Below are positions 24,355 to 31,954 of a stretch of DNA of 36,756 nucleotides, piece by piece. The notes beneath the pieces are model-generated. The model saw only the letters and a list, made by a program, of their open reading frames with translations, searched no databases and had not been told where the DNA came from. Both the position numbers and the translations under genes were made by a program. Origin of the DNA: an uncultured Bacilli bacterium (GTDB lineage Bacteria; Bacillota_I; Bacilli_A; RFN20; CAG-826); the NCBI GenBank assembly GCA_944350325.1, contig CALVOS010000098.1, positions 1-36,756 of the forward strand, given 5' to 3'. The first letter of the stretch is position 1, and every line of letters begins with the position of its first letter.

Positions 24355-25291
24355 GGATCTGACCCTTTTGAGGGACAAGGAGGTCCTCGAGGGGATCGTC
24401 AGCGAGCTCCGCCTGCTCCTGGAAAAGGAGGGGGTGCCGGAGAAGGATTCTGTGAGGAGGCTCCTCGATTCGGTGGAGGGCTTATTTCCTTCGCGCTATA
24501 CGCGCGCCCTCGAACTCGATGGTAAGATAGCGTCGCATGTGAGGGAGCTTGCTCCTCTCCTAGGGAGAGAGGCCTTCGGGAAGGTGTTCCTCCTCGAAGT
24601 CCAGGAAGCCCTCCGGCTCGTCGAGACGCGCTCCTCCCTCAAGGATGGGCAGAAAGGAGATGCCATGGCAAAGAAAGGCGGCATCAAGGCGTTCTTCCGG
24701 AGGCTTTTCCGAAGGACCGACATCACGGACTTCGATCCGAAGGACTTCCAGGAGGAGATGGGGCGGGGGAACGCCAGGCTTGAGGAGCTGAAGGCGGAGC
24801 TCCGTTCCTCGAACGAGCGCTACAACGTCCTCTTCCAGGAGGCGAGGAAGAACCCCGATCCTTCGGAGAAGGACATGGCGGCCGGGGAGCTCGAGATCCT
24901 CGCGGACCACATCGAGAGCGTGAAGGAAGCGATCACCATCATGCAGAACACGCTCCACATCACCTCGCTCGCCTACGACCAGTACAGCAACCGGGCGCTC
25001 GTGGAGCCTTCCGGGGACCCGAACTCCCTCAAGAACGTGATCCTGAACGTGAAGAAGCTTCGCTCCTTCCTCGCGAGCACGGACGCCCTCATCTCCTCCC
25101 ATGCCGAGAGCACCGAGGCCGCGATCAGCACCGTCCAGGAGAGCGTCGACAGGAGGAGCGAGGACAGGAGAAGGAACCCCCGGCCCAGGCGCGACTCGAT
25201 CCGCGCCAGCCTCGAGGGCGGGGAGATCATCGAGAATCCCGCGATGCCCGTCTCGAACGGACCTACGGGCGGGAACAAGGAGGGGGAGTAG
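24338..25291 (+). CDS. Helical protein, possible ESCRT-III-like subunit A, with an internal start
   Basis: The 317-residue protein is almost entirely charged alpha-helix and coiled coil. Residues 1-109 form one helical domain. From residue 110 the sequence restarts as MAKKGGIKAFFRRLFRR, a basic amphipathic N-terminus like membrane-inserting ESCRT-III subunits, followed by long helices (about 130-225). The tail, about 265-317, is disordered, Arg- and Gly-rich. The ATG at 24665 is preceded by a strong AAAGGAG, so a 208-residue second form is likely, almost the same length as the 207-residue neighbour. The first start is supported by AAAGGAAG. Relationship to ESCRT-III is by architecture and context, not by clear motif; an adaptor role is the alternative. 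Confidence 0.6.
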   Translation: MPSRNEDLTLLRDKEVLEGIVSELRLLLEKEGVPEKDSVRRLLDSVEGLFPSRYTRALELDGKIASHVRELAPLLGREAFGKVFLLEVQEALRLVETRSSLKDGQKGDAMAKKGGIKAFFRRLFRRTDITDFDPKDFQEEMGRGNARLEELKAELRSSNERYNVLFQEARKNPDPSEKDMAAGELEILADHIESVKEAITIMQNTLHITSLAYDQYSNRALVEPSGDPNSLKNVILNVKKLRSFLASTDALISSHAESTEAAISTVQESVDRRSEDRRRNPRPRRDSIRASLEGGEIIENPAMPVSNGPTGGNKEGE

Positions 25292-25294
25292 CAT

Positions 25295-25918
25295 ATGGGG
25301 CTCTTCAAGTCACAGGCCGACAAGGAGCGCGAGCTCCGCGATTCCGTCCGGCGGTCCGTCCGCGAGATGGACAAGGCCATCGCCGAGCTCGATGACTCAA
25401 GGAAGCGCTACATGGATCTTGCCAAGGAGGCGCTCCGCCACCGGATCAAGGAGCAGCTTTCCCTCGCCCTTGCCGGCATGAAGACAGCGATCGCCCAGCA
25501 GACGAGGATTCGCTCCTACAAGCTGAACGTCGAGATCATGTACCAGAACTGGCAGACCCTGCGGACGACGAGGAGCTTCCTCCAGACGATGCGCGGAATC
25601 AGCCGCGACATGGTGAAGCTTGCCGACGACAAGGAGTACGCCGTCGCCGTGAGGGAGTTCGACGCCGCGATCGCCGCGAACGAGAAGCAGGAGGACCGCA
25701 TCAACGACTTCCTTTCCCGTTCCGAGGACGCCTTCCGCTCGGAAAGCGCCCGCCTGAGCGAGGTAAAGGACGAGGAGATCGTCCGTCTCCTCGACGCCGG
25801 GTCCGCGATCGAGGAGGGCGGGGAGAGCGAGGAGTCGCTCGACAGCCTCATGAGGCGCATCGAGGGCGAGATGGCCAAGGACGCCCTCGCCGACAACGGC
25901 GGGCAGGAAGGGAAATGA
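25295..25918 (+). CDS. CHMP/Snf7-like (ESCRT-III-like) protein B
   Basis: This 207-residue helical protein resembles eukaryotic CHMP proteins. It starts MGLFKSQADKERELRDSVR, a short hydrophobic N-terminus leading into a basic first helix (to about 60). Helices rich in Ala, Leu and Met follow (LSLALAGMKTAIAQQTRIRS, SFLQTMRGISRDMVKL), then an acidic C-terminal half (about 150-185). The tail LDSLMRRIEGEM (about 182-194) resembles the MIM1 motif that binds MIT domains. ESCRT-III proteins polymerise into membrane-bending filaments which Vps4 disassembles. Its stop overlaps the start of an MIT-AAA ATPase by four bases, so the pair is co-translated. Evidence for the family is structural pattern plus context; PspA-type membership is the alternative. 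Confidence 0.68.
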   Translation: MGLFKSQADKERELRDSVRRSVREMDKAIAELDDSRKRYMDLAKEALRHRIKEQLSLALAGMKTAIAQQTRIRSYKLNVEIMYQNWQTLRTTRSFLQTMRGISRDMVKLADDKEYAVAVREFDAAIAANEKQEDRINDFLSRSEDAFRSESARLSEVKDEEIVRLLDAGSAIEEGGESEESLDSLMRRIEGEMAKDALADNGGQEGK

Positions 25919-27138
25919 ACGACGTCCAGATGCTGGAGCTCTCCTTCCGGAGCTTCTACGAGCAGGCGCAGGACCTTGAGGCGAAGGGCGATTTCATTAG
26001 CGCCCGCAAGGCCTATCTCCTCGCCGCCCAGCAGATGGCGAAGCTCGCGGAGAGAAACAAGGGGACGGAGCTATCCAAGGCCCAGCAGGGAAGGGCGGCC
26101 GCCATCCTCGAGCACGCCCGCCTTGTCGAGGAGTGGGCGAAGAAGCAGCGCGACTACCTCAAGGACCACCCGCCCGCCCCCCGTCGCCCCAGGAACGGGG
26201 GAAATGAGAACGGAAACGGGGGATCTGCCGGGAATTCCGGTTCCAATGAGCAGAACGAGGGCGGAAAGGAATGGGTTTCCGCGAAGAAGCCCGACGTCAC
26301 CTTCGACGATGTGATCGGCCTCGAGCACGCCAAGCGCGAGATCTTCCAGAACTTCATCGACCCCATCCGCCACCCCGAGGTGTTCCGCTCCTACGGGCTC
26401 AAGGGCGGGAAGGGGCTTCTCCTCTACGGGCCTCCGGGGACGGGGAAGACGACGCTCGCCAAGGCGGTCGCCCACGAGATCGACGCGCGCTTCTACTACG
26501 TGCGTCCGAGCGACCTCCTCTCGAAGTGGGTCGGGGACTCCGAGAAGAACCTCGCCTCCCTCTTCGAGGCCGCGAACGAACCCGGCCCTGCGCTCATCTA
26601 CATGGACGACTGCGAGGGTCTCCTCCGCGCCCGGGACGGCTCCTCGCCCCACGACGAGAAGCTGATGGGCGAGTTCCTCCAGCAGCTGGACGGCTTCTCG
26701 GGAAGGAAGGAGGACCTCTTCTTCCTCGCCGCGACGAACGTCCCCTGGGCGCTTGACCCCGCGGTCCTCCGCGGAGGGAGGATCGACGTCAAGGTCTATG
26801 TCGGCCTTCCGAACTACTCCGCCCGGAAGGAGATGATCGAGCGCTTCCTCAACGCGAACCGGAACGGGCTTTCCGACGGCTTCAGCATCGACGCCCTCAT
26901 CGACGAGAGCAAGGGGCTCGGAGGCGGGGACATCCGCTCCGCGCTCGACCAGGCGGCCAGGGACGCCGCCCACCGCAAGATCCACGGGCAGGGGGATGGA
27001 AGGATCCGCATGGACGAGGTCCTCCAGTCCCTCCGCGCCGCCCACGGGGGAAGAAGCAAGGAGGAGACGAGCCCCGCCCGCTACGCCCAGTGGGGCGGCT
27101 TCTCGCTCTCCGACATCGACGAGGGGCTCCAGGGATGA
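25915..27138 (+). CDS. Vps4-like AAA ATPase with N-terminal MIT-like domain
   Basis: The 407-residue ATPase has an MIT-like three-helix domain at about 5-80 (the LEAKGDFISARKAYLLAAQQ helix matches the MIT pattern), a Gly/Asn-rich linker (about 84-118) and a classical AAA domain (DDVIGLEHAKREIF, Walker A GPPGTGKT at 172-179, LLSKWVGDSEKNL, sensor region AATNVPWALDPAVLRGGRID with arginine fingers). This is the architecture of Vps4 and katanin. Walker B reads LIYMDD: Asp232 replaces the usual catalytic Glu. It most likely remodels the polymer made by the preceding gene, whose MIM1-like tail would bind the MIT domain. It overlaps both neighbours by four bases. Confidence 0.88.
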   Translation: MNDVQMLELSFRSFYEQAQDLEAKGDFISARKAYLLAAQQMAKLAERNKGTELSKAQQGRAAAILEHARLVEEWAKKQRDYLKDHPPAPRRPRNGGNENGNGGSAGNSGSNEQNEGGKEWVSAKKPDVTFDDVIGLEHAKREIFQNFIDPIRHPEVFRSYGLKGGKGLLLYGPPGTGKTTLAKAVAHEIDARFYYVRPSDLLSKWVGDSEKNLASLFEAANEPGPALIYMDDCEGLLRARDGSSPHDEKLMGEFLQQLDGFSGRKEDLFFLAATNVPWALDPAVLRGGRIDVKVYVGLPNYSARKEMIERFLNANRNGLSDGFSIDALIDESKGLGGGDIRSALDQAARDAAHRKIHGQGDGRIRMDEVLQSLRAAHGGRSKEETSPARYAQWGGFSLSDIDEGLQG

Positions 27139-30100
27139 GGAAGGGGATGGACTTCTATCCTTTTTTCGGCGAGGAGGCCTTCCACGAGGCGAAGTGCCCC
27201 CACTGCGGGGGCGCGGTAGAGCTTGACCCGGACGGGAAGCACGCGCGCTGCCTTTACTGCAAGGAGAGCTTCTCCATCGCGGGCTCCGATCCCGGAGGGC
27301 GCTGGGGCCAGAAGCTCCAGGAAGCGATCTTCGAGAGGAACAACTACGACTTCTGGCTCGCCGAGGCGACGATCGAGAACGAGCTGCCCGACCTCCGCGA
27401 GGCCGTGAGGGAGAGCGAGGGGGAGAAGAGGAAGAGGCTTCGCCTCCTCCTCTCGCGCTTCCTCTACCAGCTTGCGCTTTGCCAGTACTGCGTCTCGCAC
27501 GTGGATGCCGGGAGCATCGTCGAGGGAAAGGAGGAGGTCGAGCGCCTCGAGGTCCCGACCCTCGCGACGAAGGCGACCAGGCCCTTCAGCAAGAACGCCT
27601 CCTACCAGGAGGCCCTCCGGATCGTCGAGGAGGAGGAAGAGCCGCAGCTCCGGGAGTTCTATCTCCACGAGGCCTCCCTCATCGACGGGCTCGTCCGCGA
27701 GTGCGAGGAGGTCTCCTCCCGCCCCGGGACGAGGTTCGACGTCTTCATCTCCTACAAGGCGGACCCGGAGAATGCCGAGGGGCACTCGATCGCCAAGGCC
27801 ATCTTCGAGCGCCTACGCGCCAAAGGCTACTCCGTCTTCTGGAGCGATCCCTCCGCGAAGATCCAGCGGGGCGGGGAGAGCTTCAACGCCTTCATCTTCC
27901 AGGCGCTCTTCAGCGCCCGGGTCTTCATCCTCGTCTGCGCGGGGAAGCCCGGATGGTATAACGGAAGCGAGGGCCGCTGGATCTATAACGAGTGGAGGCG
28001 CTTCCTCCACCGGCGCGAGGTGGAGAAGGATCCCTCCCTCCTCCTCATCCCCGTCCTGGGGAAGGGCTTCGGCGTGGAGGAGCTCCATGGGAGGCTCCGC
28101 CAGGCGATCCAGGCCATTAGGACGGAAGGGAACGCCGGCTGGCTCGAGTCCGTCGTCCGTTCGGTCGAGTCCCTCGACTGGGGAAGGATGCCCAGGAGGG
28201 AGGTCCGGCGCGTGGCGCTTGGCGAGGAGAAGGCGCTCGACGTCATCTCCATCGCCGCGGGGAAGAAGTTCGAGCTGGACCGCCACGAGGAAGGGGACGA
28301 GCGCGAGAGGAACGCGGTCGACCGCGCGCGGACGAACCTCGACCTTGCCGCGAAGCAGGAGAAGGGGTCTTCCTCCTGGAGGCGCTACGTCGAAAGCGCC
28401 CGCTCGGCGCTCCTCCACATCCCTTCGGAGAAACTCTCGCTCGAGGGGAGCGAGCTCCGCTTCCGGGCCGAGTACCTCCTGAACGGCTGGTCGAAGGAGA
28501 CGATTTCCTGCTTCGACAGGATGGCGAGGATCGCCTACGCGGAGTCGGGAGGAAGCGCGGACCGGAGGACCCCCTACGGCCTTCTCCTCCAGGAGACCCT
28601 TGGCTACTTCGCCCCGGGGAAGACGAACCGCGACGCTGGGACCCACCTGGGGATCCCCGTCCCGAAGGATCTTTCCTGGGAAGGGGAGATCCTCTTCCTC
28701 GACTATATCGGCACGATGCCCGGGATGGTGCCCGAGGAGGAGGGGAAGTACAAGGAAGGGCCCTACTTCAAGTGCGCCGAGGCGACCTGGGCCCGCCTCA
28801 TGGCCTACCCCCTCCCCAAGGATACGGGGAAGGTGCGGGAGCTCCTCCGCATCATCTACCCGCATATCACCCATCTGGGAAGGGACGAGGCGATCTCCCG
28901 GATCGACGGGATCGCCGGGCGCCTCCTCGAGGAAAGCCGCGCTCACCCCGAGAGGAAGCGCCTCGCCGGGGAGCTTGCCTCCCTTGTTCTTGAGGGCGGG
29001 GGCTTCCTTGGGGACAAGGTGCCCCTGAGGAAGAACGACCCCGACGCGCTTTGGACGCGCCATTTCGCGAGCGCCTTCTTCTCGCGCCCCGACTTCCTCT
29101 GGGACAAGAAGATCATTCCTCTCCTCTCGAAGATGATCGAGGGCGGCTACCTCCTTTGCGAAGGCGGGACGAGGAACCATCTCCAGCAGGCCTTCGACGC
29201 GCTCAATCTCGCGGCGATCGGATGCTCCTTCCGCCGGAAGAAGGCCGTGAGCCGCTTCCTTGAGCTCGGGGAGATCGTCCCCTACGCCGCCGACTGGGAT
29301 GGGCTGGGGAGCTACGCCTTCCTCGAGCGCTCCTTCGAGTTCGCGAGCCATCTCATCGCGAAGCGCTCCTTCGAGGAGGCGGGGAAGGTGCTTCGCTTCC
29401 TTCCGCGGAAGGTCGCGATGACGACAAGGGACAAGAACCGGCTCTCCTGCCTCCTGCTCCTCGCCAACAGCAGGTGCAACTGCTACGAGGCCCTTGCCCG
29501 GACGAAGAAGGACCTGAGCTCGGACGAGGCCTGCTCGATCGGGGGAGAGGGGAACGCCCTCCTTCTCTACAAGAGGGTCGAAATTGCCCGTTCTGATAAG
29601 GGAAGGTCCCATTACCTTCGCAAAATCGCCTCCTTTTATTCAAAACGCGCCTATCAGACCGGCTCCTTCCGGCCATTGAGGGACGCGCTCGAGGTCCTCG
29701 ACCTCCCGGAGAAGGGTCTCAAGGCTAGGCTTCAGTTCCTCAGCGAGGGAGGCGGGAAGGAGGTCTCCGGATCCAGGGTCTCCGAGAGGAAGAAGGCGCG
29801 CCTGGCAAGGAAGAAGAGCCGGAAGGCGGAGCGGCTCCTCCGGGTGCTGGACGAGGAGGCGGAGCGGGAGGTCCCCCTCACCAAGGGAGACCGCCTTGCG
29901 ACGTTCGCCCAGTCCGGGTCCGCGGTGGCCTCGGGGATGCTTGCCATCCTTGGCTCCCTCCTCCTCTATCTCTTCCTTGAGCGCGCGCCTGAGGATGAGA
30001 TCCAGCAGCGCGTGGGAGTCTTCTTCTATCTCGCCTTCGCCCTTTCCTTCCTCGTCCTTTTCTTCGGCCTCAATTCCCGGAGCAAGGGAAAGAAAAGGTC

Positions 30101-30374
30101 CAGGAACTTCCTTCTCGCGGGGATCCTGGTTCTCGTTCCCTTCCTCTTCGCGCAGCTTCTCCTCTACCCGGCCGCGCTTTCGAGCGCCGAGGAGTGGGCC
30201 CGTTCCTTCCTCGCCCTTTCCCTCGGGACGGCGCTTGGCATAAGTGGGACCCTCGCGCTTGCCTTGCCCGGCCGCTCGCGCGGGATCAAGCTTGCCTTCT
30301 TCCTGCCCTTCCTCATACTCGCCATCCTCGCCCTTCTCGTGCCGGCGTTCCTTCCGCCCGGGTTTCTCGCGTAG
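27135..30374 (+). CDS. Giant zinc-ribbon/TIR protein with helical repeats and five membrane helices
   Basis: The 1079-residue protein starts with a zinc ribbon (Cys 21, 24, 39, 42). A helical segment is followed by a TIR domain at about 199-320 (RFDVFISYKADPE, KGYSVFWSD, then WIYNEWRRFL with Glu286 as the likely NADase glutamate). A long helical, TPR/STAND-like region covers about 380-900, and five hydrophobic helices fill about 930-1075. The layout of zinc ribbon plus TIR with NEWxRFL matches large TIR proteins common in anaerobic Bacillota; the membrane anchor is less usual. TIR domains cleave NAD+ or make signalling nucleotides. ATG at 27135 overlaps the ATPase stop (ATGA). Inferred role: effector or signalling arm of the membrane module. 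Confidence 0.83.
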   Translation: MRKGMDFYPFFGEEAFHEAKCPHCGGAVELDPDGKHARCLYCKESFSIAGSDPGGRWGQKLQEAIFERNNYDFWLAEATIENELPDLREAVRESEGEKRKRLRLLLSRFLYQLALCQYCVSHVDAGSIVEGKEEVERLEVPTLATKATRPFSKNASYQEALRIVEEEEEPQLREFYLHEASLIDGLVRECEEVSSRPGTRFDVFISYKADPENAEGHSIAKAIFERLRAKGYSVFWSDPSAKIQRGGESFNAFIFQALFSARVFILVCAGKPGWYNGSEGRWIYNEWRRFLHRREVEKDPSLLLIPVLGKGFGVEELHGRLRQAIQAIRTEGNAGWLESVVRSVESLDWGRMPRREVRRVALGEEKALDVISIAAGKKFELDRHEEGDERERNAVDRARTNLDLAAKQEKGSSSWRRYVESARSALLHIPSEKLSLEGSELRFRAEYLLNGWSKETISCFDRMARIAYAESGGSADRRTPYGLLLQETLGYFAPGKTNRDAGTHLGIPVPKDLSWEGEILFLDYIGTMPGMVPEEEGKYKEGPYFKCAEATWARLMAYPLPKDTGKVRELLRIIYPHITHLGRDEAISRIDGIAGRLLEESRAHPERKRLAGELASLVLEGGGFLGDKVPLRKNDPDALWTRHFASAFFSRPDFLWDKKIIPLLSKMIEGGYLLCEGGTRNHLQQAFDALNLAAIGCSFRRKKAVSRFLELGEIVPYAADWDGLGSYAFLERSFEFASHLIAKRSFEEAGKVLRFLPRKVAMTTRDKNRLSCLLLLANSRCNCYEALARTKKDLSSDEACSIGGEGNALLLYKRVEIARSDKGRSHYLRKIASFYSKRAYQTGSFRPLRDALEVLDLPEKGLKARLQFLSEGGGKEVSGSRVSERKKARLARKKSRKAERLLRVLDEEAEREVPLTKGDRLATFAQSGSAVASGMLAILGSLLLYLFLERAPEDEIQQRVGVFFYLAFALSFLVLFFGLNSRSKGKKRSRNFLLAGILVLVPFLFAQLLLYPAALSSAEEWARSFLALSLGTALGISGTLALALPGRSRGIKLAFFLPFLILAILALLVPAFLPPGFLA

Positions 30375-30380
30375 TTTTCC

Positions 30381-30407
30381 TTGAAAGTGCCGGAGCACCG
30401 GTATAAT
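30381..30407 (+). promoter_or_regulatory. Promoter with perfect TATAAT, leaderless arrangement
   Basis: TTGAAA (30381-30386) and TATAAT (30402-30407) are 15 bases apart, and the -10 box ends six bases before the ATG at 30414. Confidence 0.6.
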
Positions 30408-30413
30408 CGCGCC

Positions 30414-31067
30414 ATGCCTATGGAAGATTTCGTGCGTGGAGCCGAGACTAGGTTCCGCGTCTACACGAGAGGAACGCTCCTCGTCTGGTCCATCGTCTGC
30501 GGGGTCGCCTCCTCCATCCTCTTCAGCCAGGCCTACCTCGTGGGCGCGGAGTGGGGGCTTCCCCTCTCCTCTCTCGTCCTCGTCTCCCTTGGCGCGTTCA
30601 TCGCGCTGTTCCTTCTTGCGGTGTCCCTTTTCGGCGGAGAGAGGATTCCCTTCCTCCAGAAGGCCTCCGACATCGCCTCGCTCGTTGTGCACGGGACCCT
30701 TTTCCTCGGGACGGCGCTTGGGCTTGGCTCGATCGGCGGGATCCTCAGCTCCTACTCGGAGGGCTACCTCTGGGGCGGGCCCTACGTCTACGGGATCCTG
30801 TGGCTCGCGGTGTTCCTTGAGCTCGGGATGCTCCTGACCCGCCTCGTCCGGATGTACTTCCTCAAGGCGGCGTCCTCTCCCTTTCCCCAGGACTTCGAGG
30901 GGAAGGGGGACGACTACGAGATCCAGGAAGGCGGGGGAGAGGTCCAGCCGTTCCAGGATGTCGCGACCAATCCTACGGAGGGGGAGGACCTCTCCGCGCG
31001 GGCCGAGGGCCCCGGGGTCGAGGTCATCGACGCGACCTCCCACAGGATCGAAGGGGGAGAGAAGTAG
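30414..31067 (+). CDS. Four-helix membrane protein with disordered tail
   Basis: The 217-residue protein is not recognised. It has four hydrophobic segments (about 19-43, 50-73, 85-110 and 124-147) and a long acidic, low-complexity cytoplasmic tail (about 155-217). The ATG at 30414 is preferred over an upstream in-frame TTG because TATAAT ends six bases before it. It follows the TIR gene by 39 bases with its own promoter and is closed by a strong terminator. Its position suggests a membrane partner for the module, in the manner of the membrane partners of YdjI, but no sequence motif proves this. Confidence 0.68.
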   Translation: MPMEDFVRGAETRFRVYTRGTLLVWSIVCGVASSILFSQAYLVGAEWGLPLSSLVLVSLGAFIALFLLAVSLFGGERIPFLQKASDIASLVVHGTLFLGTALGLGSIGGILSSYSEGYLWGGPYVYGILWLAVFLELGMLLTRLVRMYFLKAASSPFPQDFEGKGDDYEIQEGGGEVQPFQDVATNPTEGEDLSARAEGPGVEVIDATSHRIEGGEK

Positions 31068-31076
31068 CCCTTCCCC

Positions 31077-31098
31077 AAGGCCTCCGGGCCTTTTTTCT
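31077..31098 (+). terminator. Terminator of the membrane-module region
   Basis: AAGGCC-TCCG-GGCC is followed by TTTTTTCTT. Confidence 0.85.
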
Positions 31099-31103
31099 TA
31101 TGG

Positions 31104-31135
31104 AAAAAGGCCAGGGAGGAGGTGACCCTGGCCTT
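31104..31135 (-). terminator. Terminator of the amidohydrolase operon
   Basis: The stem AAGGCCAGGG/CCCTGGCCTT with a nine-base loop is followed on the minus strand by TTTCC. Confidence 0.85.
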
Positions 31136-31153
31136 GGGATGAGGACAACGTCC

Positions 31154-31954
31154 TTACTTCACGTGGAGGCGGAAGAGCGACTTCGCGTTCTTCCCCATCA
31201 GCATCTCGTAGCTTTCCTCGTCGAGCCCGGCGGCGTTTGCGAAGTATTCCCGGTAGATCGGGTGCTCGAGGGAGTCCTCCCCGTCGATCGGCATGTCGGT
31301 GCCGAAGAGGACGCGCTCGGGCCCGACCTCTTCCATCGCCTTCTTGGCGACTTCCATCTTGACCCAGGCGGTGTCGGCGTAGACGTTCGGGTAGTTCTTC
31401 ATGATCTGGATGACGTCCTCATAGCGCCCGTTCAGCTGCATGTGCGCGGCGATGAAGCGGACGTCGGGGTAGTCCTTCGCCATGTAGCCGAGGTAGCGAG
31501 CGTCGCTGTATTTGTCCTTCGCCGTGTGGACGAGGACCGGAAGCCTCATGTCGCGCGCGAGCTCGATATAGGGCTCGACCTTCTCGTGCGTCAGCTTGAT
31601 GCGGCTCTCCCAGGGGTGGATCTTGAGCCCGTAGATGATGTCGCGGTTCTCCGCGATGAGGGAGATGAGTTTCTTGCTCAGCGTCTCCTTGTTCGGGTTG
31701 ACCCAGGCGAGGACGCCGATTTTGTCCTCGTTTCTCCTCGCGAAGCGAAGCGCCGCCTCAAGCCCTTCCTCCTGGCTCACGTGGACGGGCTCCCAGTCCT
31801 CGCGGATCTTCTTGGGGTACTCCGTGCAGTCCGCGTTCGAGATGAGCCCGTAGGAAATCCCCTTCGCCTCCATCAGGCGCAGGATCATGTTCCCGCATTT
31901 CCTGAGGGTCGGCCAGGAGCCGATGTGCATGTGGCAGTCGATGATCTTGCTCAT
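31154..31954 (-). CDS. Amidohydrolase-2 family metal-dependent hydrolase
   Basis: This 266-residue TIM-barrel enzyme has the expected metal ligands: DCHMH (His8 and His10), a strand GLKIHPW, HTA in VLVHTAKD, HMQ in FIAAHMQ, and the catalytic Asp in LFGTDMPI. It lacks a signal peptide and is cytoplasmic. The family hydrolyses or decarboxylates small carboxylic or amide compounds, and the substrate cannot be told. Its ATG overlaps the stop of the kinase gene upstream (ATGA), so the two are co-translated; GGAGGAAG also precedes it. Confidence 0.85.
   Translation of the reverse strand: MSKIIDCHMHIGSWPTLRKCGNMILRLMEAKGISYGLISNADCTEYPKKIREDWEPVHVSQEEGLEAALRFARRNEDKIGVLAWVNPNKETLSKKLISLIAENRDIIYGLKIHPWESRIKLTHEKVEPYIELARDMRLPVLVHTAKDKYSDARYLGYMAKDYPDVRFIAAHMQLNGRYEDVIQIMKNYPNVYADTAWVKMEVAKKAMEEVGPERVLFGTDMPIDGEDSLEHPIYREYFANAAGLDEESYEMLMGKNAKSLFRLHVK

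Noticed and set aside
27813-29612. Long open frame (599 codons) on the minus strand
   Set aside because: Antisense to the TIR protein gene, whose zinc ribbon, TIR and membrane helices are clear.
29640-31043. Open frame of 467 codons on the minus strand
   Set aside because: Highly charged antisense of the TIR protein's membrane region and the four-helix protein gene.
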